A DNA stretch of 12,249 nucleotides from Methanobacteriota archaeon (GTDB lineage: Archaea > Thermoplasmatota > Poseidoniia > Poseidoniales > Poseidoniaceae): positions 1-12,249 of the forward strand of contig PCBQ01000036.1 of assembly GCA_002731395.1 (NCBI GenBank), read 5' to 3'. A program made the position numbers and the translations under genes. Numbering within the stretch: position 1 is the stretch's first letter; each line of letters starts with the position of its first letter. Below are positions 6,342-12,249 of the stretch, in pieces. The notes below the pieces were generated by a model. That model ran no database searches and was not told the DNA's origin. It saw only the letters and a program-made list of their open reading frames with translations.

Positions 6342-7397
6342 TCAATCCACGCGGTATCGTGTCAGCGCTACGGCCCCTCCAAGGCCGTCCAACTGGGCGC
6401 CAGCATCGTGGTCCCGCGAAGATTGAACGATGGTTCCACCGAGTTCGTGGACGGCCTCGCACATGGCTTGCCATCGCTGGCCGTCTTCTCCACGAAGCAG
6501 GTCTGCAAGGACGACCAGGGTTTCCACGGCCCCCTCTTCGACCGCGCGTGAAAGATGCGCAAAGCCGTAAGCCACGGCACCGGAGGTATGAATTCGCGTC
6601 ATCGCCTCTTCAACCAAGCCTGTTTCTTTTGACACGGCGTGATCTGCGAGCACAGCACCCGCGAGCCCTTCACGAATGACTTCGTTGGCAGCCGGGCGTC
6701 CGCCGATGGACGTCGCCACAGAAGTCAGGCTGAGTTCGGGTGCACAGACCCGCAACGCCGCGGCGAGGCGGTCACGCGCATGTCCCGGCCCGGCAAGCAC
6801 CACTGGGACATCACCGACCAACGCGGCTGAGATTTCCCTCGCGGTGTTGTTCAGAAAAGCCTCCTTTACACCGCTGGACGTGCGCTCATCGCTGCGTTTT
6901 CCACCGCCCCGCATGGTCCATGTCATGCCTTCTTTGAGTCCGCGCTGGGCGACTGTGAACAGGATGACTTCGTCATGCTCCACGACGACCAGCGCAACCT
7001 TCGGTCGTAGCGCTGCGCTTGCGGCTTCCTCGATCAACTGCACGTCAATAGGGCTGAATGCTGCGTTGGCTTGCACCTCCACCTCATGGCCTGCCTCGAC
7101 CACATGGGTGTGGTGCAGACCCTGATCGAAGGCCGCTTCGACGATGGTTCCGTGGATGCGGAGTGCGTCTGAGAAGGTGTGATGCTCGACGTTGAGCACG
7201 TCGAGCAGTATCCACATTGTACGCCGTTCGGATGCCTTGGCCCTGCCCCCTTCCACCGCGCCCGTGGTCGAGTCTCGACGCTCACCAACCATCCCGAAGC
7301 GATGGCTTGGTTGAACGAATTGGGCGAGCGTCCAAAGGTCATCCTCAGATTCAATCCGCAACCGCATGCGCATGTCATCGCGATGCAGGATGCGCAT
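6342..7397 (-). CDS. pelA: Pelota (aPelota/Dom34) ribosome-rescue protein
   Basis: The 351-aa, three-domain cytosolic factor is an eRF1 paralogue. With aABCE1 and the GTPase aEF1A it splits ribosomes stalled on mRNA. The N-terminal Sm-like domain spans about 1-125 and includes the usual SEDDLWTL (18-25). The central domain (about 130-245) contains AGPGHARD and the family motif GGRPAANEVIREG (232-244). It lacks the peptide-releasing GGQ loop, as expected for Pelota. The C-terminal domain has AYGFAHLSRAVEEGAVETL (276-294) and ends with the typical GAQLDGLGGAVALTRY (333-348). ATG at 7397 is preceded by GGGTGA, which overlaps the fhs stop codon four nt upstream, indicating tight coupling to fhs. 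Length and motifs are normal for archaeal Pelota. Confidence 0.95.
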   Translation of the reverse strand: MRILHRDDMRMRLRIESEDDLWTLAQFVQPSHRFGMVGERRDSTTGAVEGGRAKASERRTMWILLDVLNVEHHTFSDALRIHGTIVEAAFDQGLHHTHVVEAGHEVEVQANAAFSPIDVQLIEEAASAALRPKVALVVVEHDEVILFTVAQRGLKEGMTWTMRGGGKRSDERTSSGVKEAFLNNTAREISAALVGDVPVVLAGPGHARDRLAAALRVCAPELSLTSVATSIGGRPAANEVIREGLAGAVLADHAVSKETGLVEEAMTRIHTSGAVAYGFAHLSRAVEEGAVETLVVLADLLRGEDGQRWQAMCEAVHELGGTIVQSSRDHDAGAQLDGLGGAVALTRYRVD

Positions 7398-7401
7398 GGA
7401 C

Positions 7402-9117
7402 TCACCCGAAAACGCCCTTGAGCATCCCGTGTTCGTCCATGTCCATGTCGGCCGCAGCGGGCCGCTTTGGGAGACCGGGCATGGTCATCATGTTGCCAAG
7501 GATCGCGACAATGAAGCCAGCCCCGGCGTTTAGCCTGAACTCCGCGACGGGAAGGGTAAAACCGCTCGGTGCCCCAAGGCCGCTGGCGTCGTGGCTGAAG
7601 CTGTACTGGGTCTTTGCCATGCAGACTGGAAGGTGACCGTAGCCCCAGGCTTGGAATCGGGCCAACTGTTTCTTTGCCGTGGACGAAACGCTGACTTCGT
7701 CTGCACCGTAAAACCGCTTGGCGATGCCCTCGACCTTCTCCATCACAGGTGCATCTGGCATGAACAGCGGTGTAAACGGTCGCCCGGCGGCCACGTGGTC
7801 CTGAACGGCCCGAACAACCGCCTTCGCAAGTGGGATCCCGCCCTCACCACCTCGTGCGTGGACTTCGGTCAAACACACGTCGTATGCGCCGCTCGCCCGC
7901 GCCGCGTCAGCCAAGGCTTCGAGTTCCGCATCGGTATCGCTTGCGAAGCGGTTGATGGAGACCACGACCGGCATCCCGAAGCCAGACATGTTGTGGATGT
8001 GACGGTCCAGATTGGTCCTCGCTCCATCGAGCATGGCCTCGACGTTTTCTGCTTCCAGTTCTTCCTTGCTAGGGCGTCGTCCAGCCCGGTCTCCAAAGGC
8101 TCCTCCGTGGAGTTTCATGGAGCGTACAGTGACGTTCATCACGACGCAATCAGGTGCTTTTTGCCCCACTGGGGCCTTGATGTGCATGAATTTCTCGGCC
8201 CCCATGTCGGAGCCAAACCCTGCCTCGGTCACCACAAAGTCGGCACAGGCCAAGGCCAAGCGATCGCCGATGACCGATGAATTGCCGTGTGCAATGTTCG
8301 CGAAAGGCCCACCGTGGATGAAGGCAGGATCACCCTCTAGGGTCTGCACCAAGTTAGGAAGGAAGGCGTCCCTGAGGAGCAAAGCCATCGCGCCCGCAGC
8401 GTCCAAATCGTCGGCACGAACGGGATTCCCGTCGAGGTCAGGGCCAACGATGATTTCACCAAGGCGCGCACGCAGGTCGGCATAGTCGCGCGCAAGGACG
8501 AGGATGGCCATCACTTCGCTTGCAGCGGTGATGTCAAACCGGTCTTGTCGTACGTTCCCGTTGGCTGGGCCACCAAGGCCGATGACGACTTCACGCAGGG
8601 CACGGTCGTTCAGGTCCACGACACGTGGCCATCCGATGCGGGTTGTGTCCAAACGACGGTCGTTACCGTGTTTGATGTGGTTGTCAATCATCGAAGAAAG
8701 CAGGTTGTGCGCTGAGGTTACCGCGTGCAGATCGCCCGTGAAATGAAGGTTGATCTGCTCCATCGGGAGCACCTGAGAGCGCCCCCCACCTGCAGCGCCT
8801 CCTTTGATCCCGAACACAGGGCCCATGGACGGTTCACGGACCACACAGGTTGCTGCACGACCGATGCGGTTCAGTGCCTGCGTGAGGCCAATGGTGGTCA
8901 CCGTTTTCCCTTCACCGAACGGTGTGGGGTTGACCGAGGTCACGAGCACAAGGCTACCTTGTGGTCGATCGAGGTGCTCCTTGATGCACGACCAGCTGAC
9001 CTTTGCGACATGTCGGCCGTAGGGTTGCAGGCCCTCCGCGGGCAACGCCAACTTCCATCCGATGGCGGCGATGTCCTCAAGCGTCGCTTCCCGGGCGATT
9101 TCCAAATCGGTGGGCAT
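7402..9117 (-). CDS. fhs: Formate--tetrahydrofolate ligase
   Basis: The enzyme makes 10-formyl-tetrahydrofolate from formate, ATP and tetrahydrofolate (EC 6.3.4.3) for purine and one-carbon metabolism. The sequence aligns throughout with bacterial FTHFS as I know it. It shows the P-loop TPFGEGKT (65-72 from this start), EPSMGPVFGIKGGAAGGG (95-112), HFTGDLHAVTSAHNLL, FIHGGPFANIAHG, MAKTQYSFSHD and the C-terminal GAGFIVAILGNMMTMPGLPKRPAA. Length is near the family norm of about 560. I prefer ATG at 9117 (MPTDLEIA) because GGAGG lies 11 nt upstream, a TATA-like TTGATA is centred about 28 nt upstream, and family N-termini begin about here. ATG at 9135 would add six residues. Only some archaea carry this bacterial-type enzyme, so an ancient acquisition is likely. 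Confidence 0.96.
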   Translation of the reverse strand: MPTDLEIAREATLEDIAAIGWKLALPAEGLQPYGRHVAKVSWSCIKEHLDRPQGSLVLVTSVNPTPFGEGKTVTTIGLTQALNRIGRAATCVVREPSMGPVFGIKGGAAGGGRSQVLPMEQINLHFTGDLHAVTSAHNLLSSMIDNHIKHGNDRRLDTTRIGWPRVVDLNDRALREVVIGLGGPANGNVRQDRFDITAASEVMAILVLARDYADLRARLGEIIVGPDLDGNPVRADDLDAAGAMALLLRDAFLPNLVQTLEGDPAFIHGGPFANIAHGNSSVIGDRLALACADFVVTEAGFGSDMGAEKFMHIKAPVGQKAPDCVVMNVTVRSMKLHGGAFGDRAGRRPSKEELEAENVEAMLDGARTNLDRHIHNMSGFGMPVVVSINRFASDTDAELEALADAARASGAYDVCLTEVHARGGEGGIPLAKAVVRAVQDHVAAGRPFTPLFMPDAPVMEKVEGIAKRFYGADEVSVSSTAKKQLARFQAWGYGHLPVCMAKTQYSFSHDASGLGAPSGFTLPVAEFRLNAGAGFIVAILGNMMTMPGLPKRPAAADMDMDEHGMLKGVFG

Positions 9118-9142
9118 GAGGGCCCAGCCCTCCATGACGGGC

Positions 9143-9148
9143 TATCAA
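9143..9148 (-). promoter_or_regulatory. TATA-like element upstream of fhs
   Basis: TTGATA on the minus strand is centred about 28 nt before the preferred fhs ATG (9117), a spacing that would give a nearly leaderless transcript. It is the only AT-rich hexamer in the flotillin-fhs gap. The evidence is positional only. Confidence 0.3.
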
Positions 9149-9151
9149 TGC

Positions 9152-9167
9152 GCCGCTTGGCAGCGGC
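9152..9167 (-). other. Hairpin between flotillin and fhs
   Basis: On the minus strand GCCGCT-GCCA-AGCGGC is a perfect 6-bp stem with a 4-nt loop, about 40 nt after the flotillin stop. No T-run follows. It may mark the 3' end of the flotillin transcript and separate it from fhs. Confidence 0.35.
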
Positions 9168-9205
9168 CCAGCCCCGCGGTTCGAGGGGTAGGCACAGGAC
9201 GCCGT

Positions 9206-10645
9206 TCACTCGTCTCGGTCTTCGACGCTGCCCAGGTAATTTGGGAGTTCGACACCGGCCATGCCAGCGACCTCGTGGACCGGTGGCAGGCTCTTGATCA
9301 GGCTGGAGACGAAGTTCGAGGTGCTCGAGCCCTCGCCGCCATTTCCGCCGGAGTCCCACACGGTGATCTTGTCGATGGTGAGGTTGGAGATGGCCTCCAC
9401 CTGCTTCTCGACGATGGCTTCCATCTTTTCGACCATGAGGAGCGTCGCGGCGGCACGGGCGTCGCCACCTGCGCTTTCCACGAGGTTCCGATAACCGGAT
9501 GCCTTTGCCTCAAGCACGGCTTGGACACCCTCGGCTTCGGCTTGGAAGCGAGCCAGGGTTGCGTCGGCTTCACCACGGGCGATGCGGCGCTGGCGCTCGG
9601 CTTCTGCTTCGGCAGCGATCTCAATCTGCGCCTTGGCGACTTCCTCGCGTGCGATTTCCTCAGCACGGAGCCGCTCGGACTCCAAGGTGTACTGCGCGCG
9701 CTCAATTTCAGCCTGAGCCTGCCTGCGGGCGACTTCAGAACGCTGGAGGGCCTCTGCCTCACGCTCTGCCAGGTCGGCGTTGGTGCGAGCGATGTCGGCA
9801 CGGGCGACGTTCTCACCTTCCACCGCTTGTGCTTCCTGTTGCTGGATAAACACACGGCGGTCGGCCTCTGCCTGCTTCTGACCTTTGGCGGAGGCCGCTT
9901 CGTTTCGAGCGACCTCAATCTGGCGGTCACGGTTGGCGGCAGCCACACCGATGGCACCCTCTCGGTCGGAGTTGGCCACGTCGATGAGCGCCTTGTTGTT
10001 GGCCTCAGCGGCCGCCTTGCGACCGATGTTCTCGATGTAATTCGATTCGTCGGTGATGTCGGTGATGTTCACGTTGATGAGGTAGAGGCCAATCTTGTGA
10101 AGTTCAGCGTCGACGTTCTTGGACACCAAGGAAAGGAAAGCTTCGCGGTCTTGGTTGATTTGCTCGATGGTCAGGGAGGCGACGGTCAAACGCAGCTGTC
10201 CGAAGATGATTTCCTTGGCCATGTCCTCAATGGCTTGCGGGGTCAAACCGAGCAAACGCTCAGCAGCGTTGGTCATGATTTGGGGCTCGGTGGACACACC
10301 GATGGTGAACGTCGATGGGACGTTGATGCGGATGTTCTGCATGGAGAGAGCGTGGCGCAGGTCGATGATGATCGTCAACGGCTTGAGGTCCAGGTAGGCG
10401 TAGTGCTGGATGAGCGGGATGACGAGTCGCCCACCACCGTGCACGGTGTCGGCCGTCTTCCCTTTGAGGCCGGGGCCGGACCCGTAGATGACGAGAATCT
10501 TGTCAGATGGGGCGATTTTGTAGCGGAAGGCGTAGAGGATAACGACGCCCGCGACGGCTGCAATCAGAAGGAAGACACCCAAGGTTCCGAGGGCGGCTGC
10601 TACGTTTGAGCCGGAATCAGCAGTGTGGTCGGACATTGTGCTCAT
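9206..10645 (-). CDS. Flotillin-like SPFH-domain membrane scaffold protein
   Basis: This 479-aa protein starts with a short polar head and one membrane helix (about 18-40). An SPFH/PHB domain follows (about 42-210, containing LILYLINVNITDI-type core strands near 188-197). Next comes a long Ala/Glu/Arg-rich coiled coil (about 210-375), typical of flotillin oligomers. The C-terminal region includes the flotillin signature ITVWDSGG (427-434) and a GxxS-rich linker, ending acidic. Flotillins form large membrane rings or microdomains that organise other membrane proteins. The upstream neighbour is an NfeD-like protein, the classic genomic partner. ATG at 10645 gives the longest form; ATG at 10636 is an alternative. 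No Shine-Dalgarno is seen, but GTGATATAG (10664-10672, minus strand) could be an internal TATA box, so the gene may have its own promoter as well as read-through. Confidence 0.93.
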   Translation of the reverse strand: MSTMSDHTADSGSNVAAALGTLGVFLLIAAVAGVVILYAFRYKIAPSDKILVIYGSGPGLKGKTADTVHGGGRLVIPLIQHYAYLDLKPLTIIIDLRHALSMQNIRINVPSTFTIGVSTEPQIMTNAAERLLGLTPQAIEDMAKEIIFGQLRLTVASLTIEQINQDREAFLSLVSKNVDAELHKIGLYLINVNITDITDESNYIENIGRKAAAEANNKALIDVANSDREGAIGVAAANRDRQIEVARNEAASAKGQKQAEADRRVFIQQQEAQAVEGENVARADIARTNADLAEREAEALQRSEVARRQAQAEIERAQYTLESERLRAEEIAREEVAKAQIEIAAEAEAERQRRIARGEADATLARFQAEAEGVQAVLEAKASGYRNLVESAGGDARAAATLLMVEKMEAIVEKQVEAISNLTIDKITVWDSGGNGGEGSSTSNFVSSLIKSLPPVHEVAGMAGVELPNYLGSVEDRDE

Positions 10646-10663
10646 TTGTGGAGCATTGGGGGG

Positions 10664-10672
10664 CTATATCAC
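10664..10672 (-). promoter_or_regulatory. Possible internal TATA box for the flotillin gene
   Basis: GTGATATAG on the minus strand is centred about 22 nt before the first flotillin ATG and about 31 nt before the second ATG (10636). It lies in the 51-nt gap after the NfeD-like gene. It stands out as AT-rich in GC-rich surroundings. Confidence 0.35.
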
Positions 10673-10696
10673 CTTGACTCCTGATGGCCGATGCGG

Positions 10697-11311
10697 TCAT
10701 TCCTCACTGCTGAGGTCAAGGGGTTCGACGATGAGCATGGACCCGAGGTGGTCCACCACCCTGACGAGGGTTCCTGACGGGAGGGCTTGTGAGTGGTCTT
10801 TGTTTCGAGCGGCCATGGTGCGGAGAGCGTTTTGGTAGGTCACCTGCACTTGGCCACTGCCGTTGGCGGGGATGTTCATGTACACTTCGCCACGGGCACC
10901 GACGGCATTGGCGTGGTCAACATTTCCCTCGGATTCAAGACCTCGGAAGAGGTGGTAGACCTTGCCCATGATGTACATGGAAATCAGGCCTGCCACCGTA
11001 CCGGCGCCGATGGCCATCAGGGTGTTATCGTTGGCCTGATTGACGGCCAGGCCGAAGATCCCGAACATCATGATGAACGAGAGGATGCCCTGCAAGGTGA
11101 GCAACTCAAACGCAAAGCCTGCGTCCATGTCAAAGTCGATGTTGAAGGCGCCTTCCAAAACACCGTCAGCAAATCCGAACACGATGAGGAGGACGAAGTA
11201 GAGCACAAACAGGCCCGTGCCGATGAGGGCCATGCTGGCGAACAGAATGTCGATCCCGGTGACGGAGCCCAGCCCAAGAAAATCGAGGAAAGAAGGGATG
11301 GTGAGTTCCAT
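10697..11311 (-). CDS. NfeD-like membrane protein with C-terminal OB-fold domain
   Basis: The 204-aa protein has three hydrophobic segments: about 20-47, 72-91 and 97-120. A soluble beta-rich domain spans about 136-198 (GARGEVYMNIPANGSGQVQV and LVRVVDHLGSMLIVEPL), matching the OB-fold domain of NfeD/YuaF/YqiJ-type proteins. These sit beside flotillin genes and modulate flotillin assembly or membrane fluidity. No protease (ClpP-like) domain is present, so it is the short NfeD class. An acidic segment (58-63, DFDMDA) lies between helices one and two. The start ATG at 11311 has a strong AGGAGG 10 nt upstream, placed in the 25-nt gap after the 84-aa gene. The flotillin gene follows 51 nt downstream. 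Confidence 0.85.
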   Translation of the reverse strand: MELTIPSFLDFLGLGSVTGIDILFASMALIGTGLFVLYFVLLIVFGFADGVLEGAFNIDFDMDAGFAFELLTLQGILSFIMMFGIFGLAVNQANDNTLMAIGAGTVAGLISMYIMGKVYHLFRGLESEGNVDHANAVGARGEVYMNIPANGSGQVQVTYQNALRTMAARNKDHSQALPSGTLVRVVDHLGSMLIVEPLDLSSEE

Positions 11312-11336
11312 GTTGGTTGTCCCTCCTTTCTGGTCT

Positions 11337-11591
11337 TCAAGATTCCCGCTCGCGTTGTTTCAAAACCCACCGAACGAAGAGGTAACGTTCCAACGCAAAC
11401 AACGGTCCAAGCGAGCCTCCAACGGCCACCCCAATCAGCCAATCTGGGGCCCCAAGGGCCCATGTGGCCATGCCGATAACCACCAAGGCCATGGGGATGA
11501 TGCCTCGACGCAGAACAACGTACAGCGGGGCTAACTCAGCCATTTCCTGCTGCCGGGCCAGCGCCTGCCACGCGGCACTGTCAGAGGGCAT
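11337..11591 (-). CDS. Small two-helix membrane protein in the NfeD-flotillin cluster
   Basis: The 84-aa protein has no recognised family. It has an amphipathic, charged N-terminus (1-29), helices at about 31-47 and 51-68, and a basic C-terminus (RWVLKQRERES), predicting both ends on the cytoplasmic side. ATG at 11591 has GAGG seven nt upstream, within the stop region of the preceding gene, and only nine nt separate the two. It is followed by the NfeD-like gene with an AGGAGG site in the gap. The spacing says operon member. Function is unknown, perhaps an accessory subunit of the flotillin scaffold. Confidence 0.8.
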   Translation of the reverse strand: MPSDSAAWQALARQQEMAELAPLYVVLRRGIIPMALVVIGMATWALGAPDWLIGVAVGGSLGPLFALERYLFVRWVLKQRERES

Positions 11592-11600
11592 GCTGTTGCC

Positions 11601-12002
11601 TCAGCCGATGAGGCCGACACCCAGGATTTCAGTGGAGCCGACAAGAACCGCGTAAATCAGGTACACGAACATCATCGAGCGGACGTTGAATCGGCTTTCC
11701 TGTTGATCAACGGGAACCTCCACACGCTCTCCATCCGGTGTGAGTGTGGTCACGGTTTGCTCAAGCATGGTGTAGTTACCACCTTGTTCGAATTCTTTGA
11801 CGCTGCGTCGCTGTTGGTAGAAGAGAGCGAAGATGGTGACGATGATGATCGCCATGCTCGGTCCGACGTAAGCACCGAGCGCGACTTCGAGGTTCTCCAT
11901 CATCACGGAGGTATAGTACAGGGTCACCAATGCGGTGAGGAAGCCGAAGAGGCCTGAACCTTCGTTGCGCGCCTTCATGGTGGCTGCCGCTGCTGGGTGC
12001 AT
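11601..12002 (-). CDS. Three-helix membrane protein of unknown function, first gene of the flotillin cluster
   Basis: The 133-aa protein starts at ATG 12002, which is preceded by GAAGGA three nt upstream. A longer in-frame opening to 12239 exists, but its extra 79 residues look like antisense shadow. Hydrophobic segments lie at about 18-38, 41-62 and 110-130. Between the second and third is a polar loop of about 47 residues (QQRRSVKEFEQGG, TLTPDGERVEVPVDQQ) that may form a small cytoplasmic beta element. No family is recognised. The nine-nt gap to the 84-aa gene implies co-transcription, making this the promoter-proximal gene of a four-gene membrane operon. Confidence 0.75.
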   Translation of the reverse strand: MHPAAAATMKARNEGSGLFGFLTALVTLYYTSVMMENLEVALGAYVGPSMAIIIVTIFALFYQQRRSVKEFEQGGNYTMLEQTVTTLTPDGERVEVPVDQQESRFNVRSMMFVYLIYAVLVGSTEILGVGLIG

Positions 12003-12088
12003 GGGTCCTTCTCGACTCGGTCTGATTTGAATGATGCGCCGATTCCCGTCGCCCACAGCCTCAAGCCGCTCGGCGTTTTGGCAGAAGC
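12003..12088. promoter_or_regulatory. Candidate divergent promoter region
   Basis: This 86-nt gap lies between the minus-strand membrane operon and the putative plus-strand edge gene. The only AT-rich patch is TGATTTGAATGAT (about 12023-12035). On the minus strand, ATTCAAA is centred about 26 nt before ATG 12002, as for a leaderless archaeal start, but the match to TATA is poor. Confidence 0.3.
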
Positions 12089-12249
12089 GTGGCTCTGCTG
12101 GTTCACGCAGTGGCGGGCAGCCCCGTGGCGTCCTCCGCATCCCCATTGCTGTTCCTTCTGACCGTTGCACGGCTCGAGGAAGCAGGCGTCCATGGCCTTT
12201 CATTGGACAATACCCATGTTCTGAGGATTGACGCAACAACGGTGGATGA
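12089..12249 (+). CDS. Putative plus-strand gene running off the right edge (N-terminal fragment)
   Basis: A plus-strand frame is open from the stop at 12032 to the window end. From GTG at 12089 it encodes 53 residues with balanced composition, including SPLLFLLTVARLEEAGVHGL and LDNTHVLRIDATTVD. That reads more like real protein than the Arg/Ser/Pro-rich alternatives in the other frames here. Other possible starts are GTG at 12110 and 12125 and TTG at 12146. No clear Shine-Dalgarno is present. No family is recognised. The gene would be divergent from the flotillin cluster. Confidence is limited because only a fragment is visible. Confidence 0.4.
   Translation, partial: MALLVHAVAGSPVASSASPLLFLLTVARLEEAGVHGLSLDNTHVLRIDATTVD

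Noticed and set aside
7591..8485. Plus-strand open frames opposite fhs
   Set aside because: They are antisense to highly conserved fhs motifs, and their composition is Cys/His/Arg-rich as in shadows.
9062..10609. 515-aa plus-strand open frame opposite the flotillin gene
   Set aside because: It is a shadow of the coiled-coil codons of flotillin, with no family features. Flotillin motifs on the minus strand are decisive.
12003..12239. 79-residue N-terminal extension of the 133-aa membrane protein
   Set aside because: It is rich in Arg/Pro/Gly/Cys with no structure, while ATG 12002 has its own GAAGGA site and a plus-strand frame looks more like coding there.
1..12249. CRISPR arrays, IS elements, att sites or defence-system genes
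   Set aside because: No regularly spaced repeats, transposase or integrase motifs, or nuclease/toxin families were seen on either strand.

Overview
The window looks like a chromosome segment from a marine euryarchaeon, most likely the Marine Group II / Poseidoniales lineage. The archaeal assignment rests on four things: the small subunit (DP1) of the D-family DNA polymerase, a Pelota (aPelota/Dom34) gene, an archaeal type IV pilin N-terminal segment inside a very large secreted protein, and a TAC-anticodon tRNA-Val of archaeal type. The finer placement is inference. It is suggested by GC-rich compact gene packing, a bacterial-type formate-tetrahydrofolate ligase, and a large adhesin with an acidic tail. 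No phage, IS element, CRISPR array or rRNA is visible, so this is mostly core genome with one accessory-looking surface gene.

Layout. (1) 1-2636 (+) is the 3' part of a giant cell-surface protein. It has cadherin-like/VNDAP repeats, a membrane anchor, a poly-acidic cytoplasmic linker and then an internal archaeal pilin-type hydrophobic domain. (2) 2637-2794 is an intergenic region with three tandem GC-rich hairpins. (3) 2795-3454 (+) is a HAD/phosphoserine-phosphatase-like hydrolase. It ends head-on against (4) the minus-strand pair cinA/pncC (5791-5111) and DP1 (5095-3455). (5) A plus-strand tRNA-Val(TAC) lies at 5870-5942, divergent from cinA. (6) The minus-strand cluster fhs (9117-7402), pelA (7397-6342) and an unknown ~100-aa protein (6310-5990) is tightly packed and probably co-transcribed. 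(7) A minus-strand membrane cluster runs 12002-9206: a 133-aa three-helix protein, an 84-aa two-helix protein, an NfeD-like protein and a flotillin. It looks like an archaeal version of the NfeD-flotillin membrane-organising operon with two extra small membrane subunits. (8) At the right edge a plus-strand reading frame (from about 12089) runs off the window.

How the genes work together. NfeD and flotillin are an established functional pair, and the two small membrane proteins are candidate new partners by position. DP1 is the proofreading exonuclease subunit of PolD; its large subunit is not in the window. CinA/PncC salvages nicotinamide nucleotides and is upstream of DP1 with a 15-nt gap. 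Fhs supplies 10-formyl-tetrahydrofolate, and Pelota rescues stalled ribosomes; their 4-nt spacing suggests coupled expression more than a shared pathway. Several minus-strand starts have clear Shine-Dalgarno sequences of the GGTGA or GGAGG type, so within-operon translation here is not purely leaderless.
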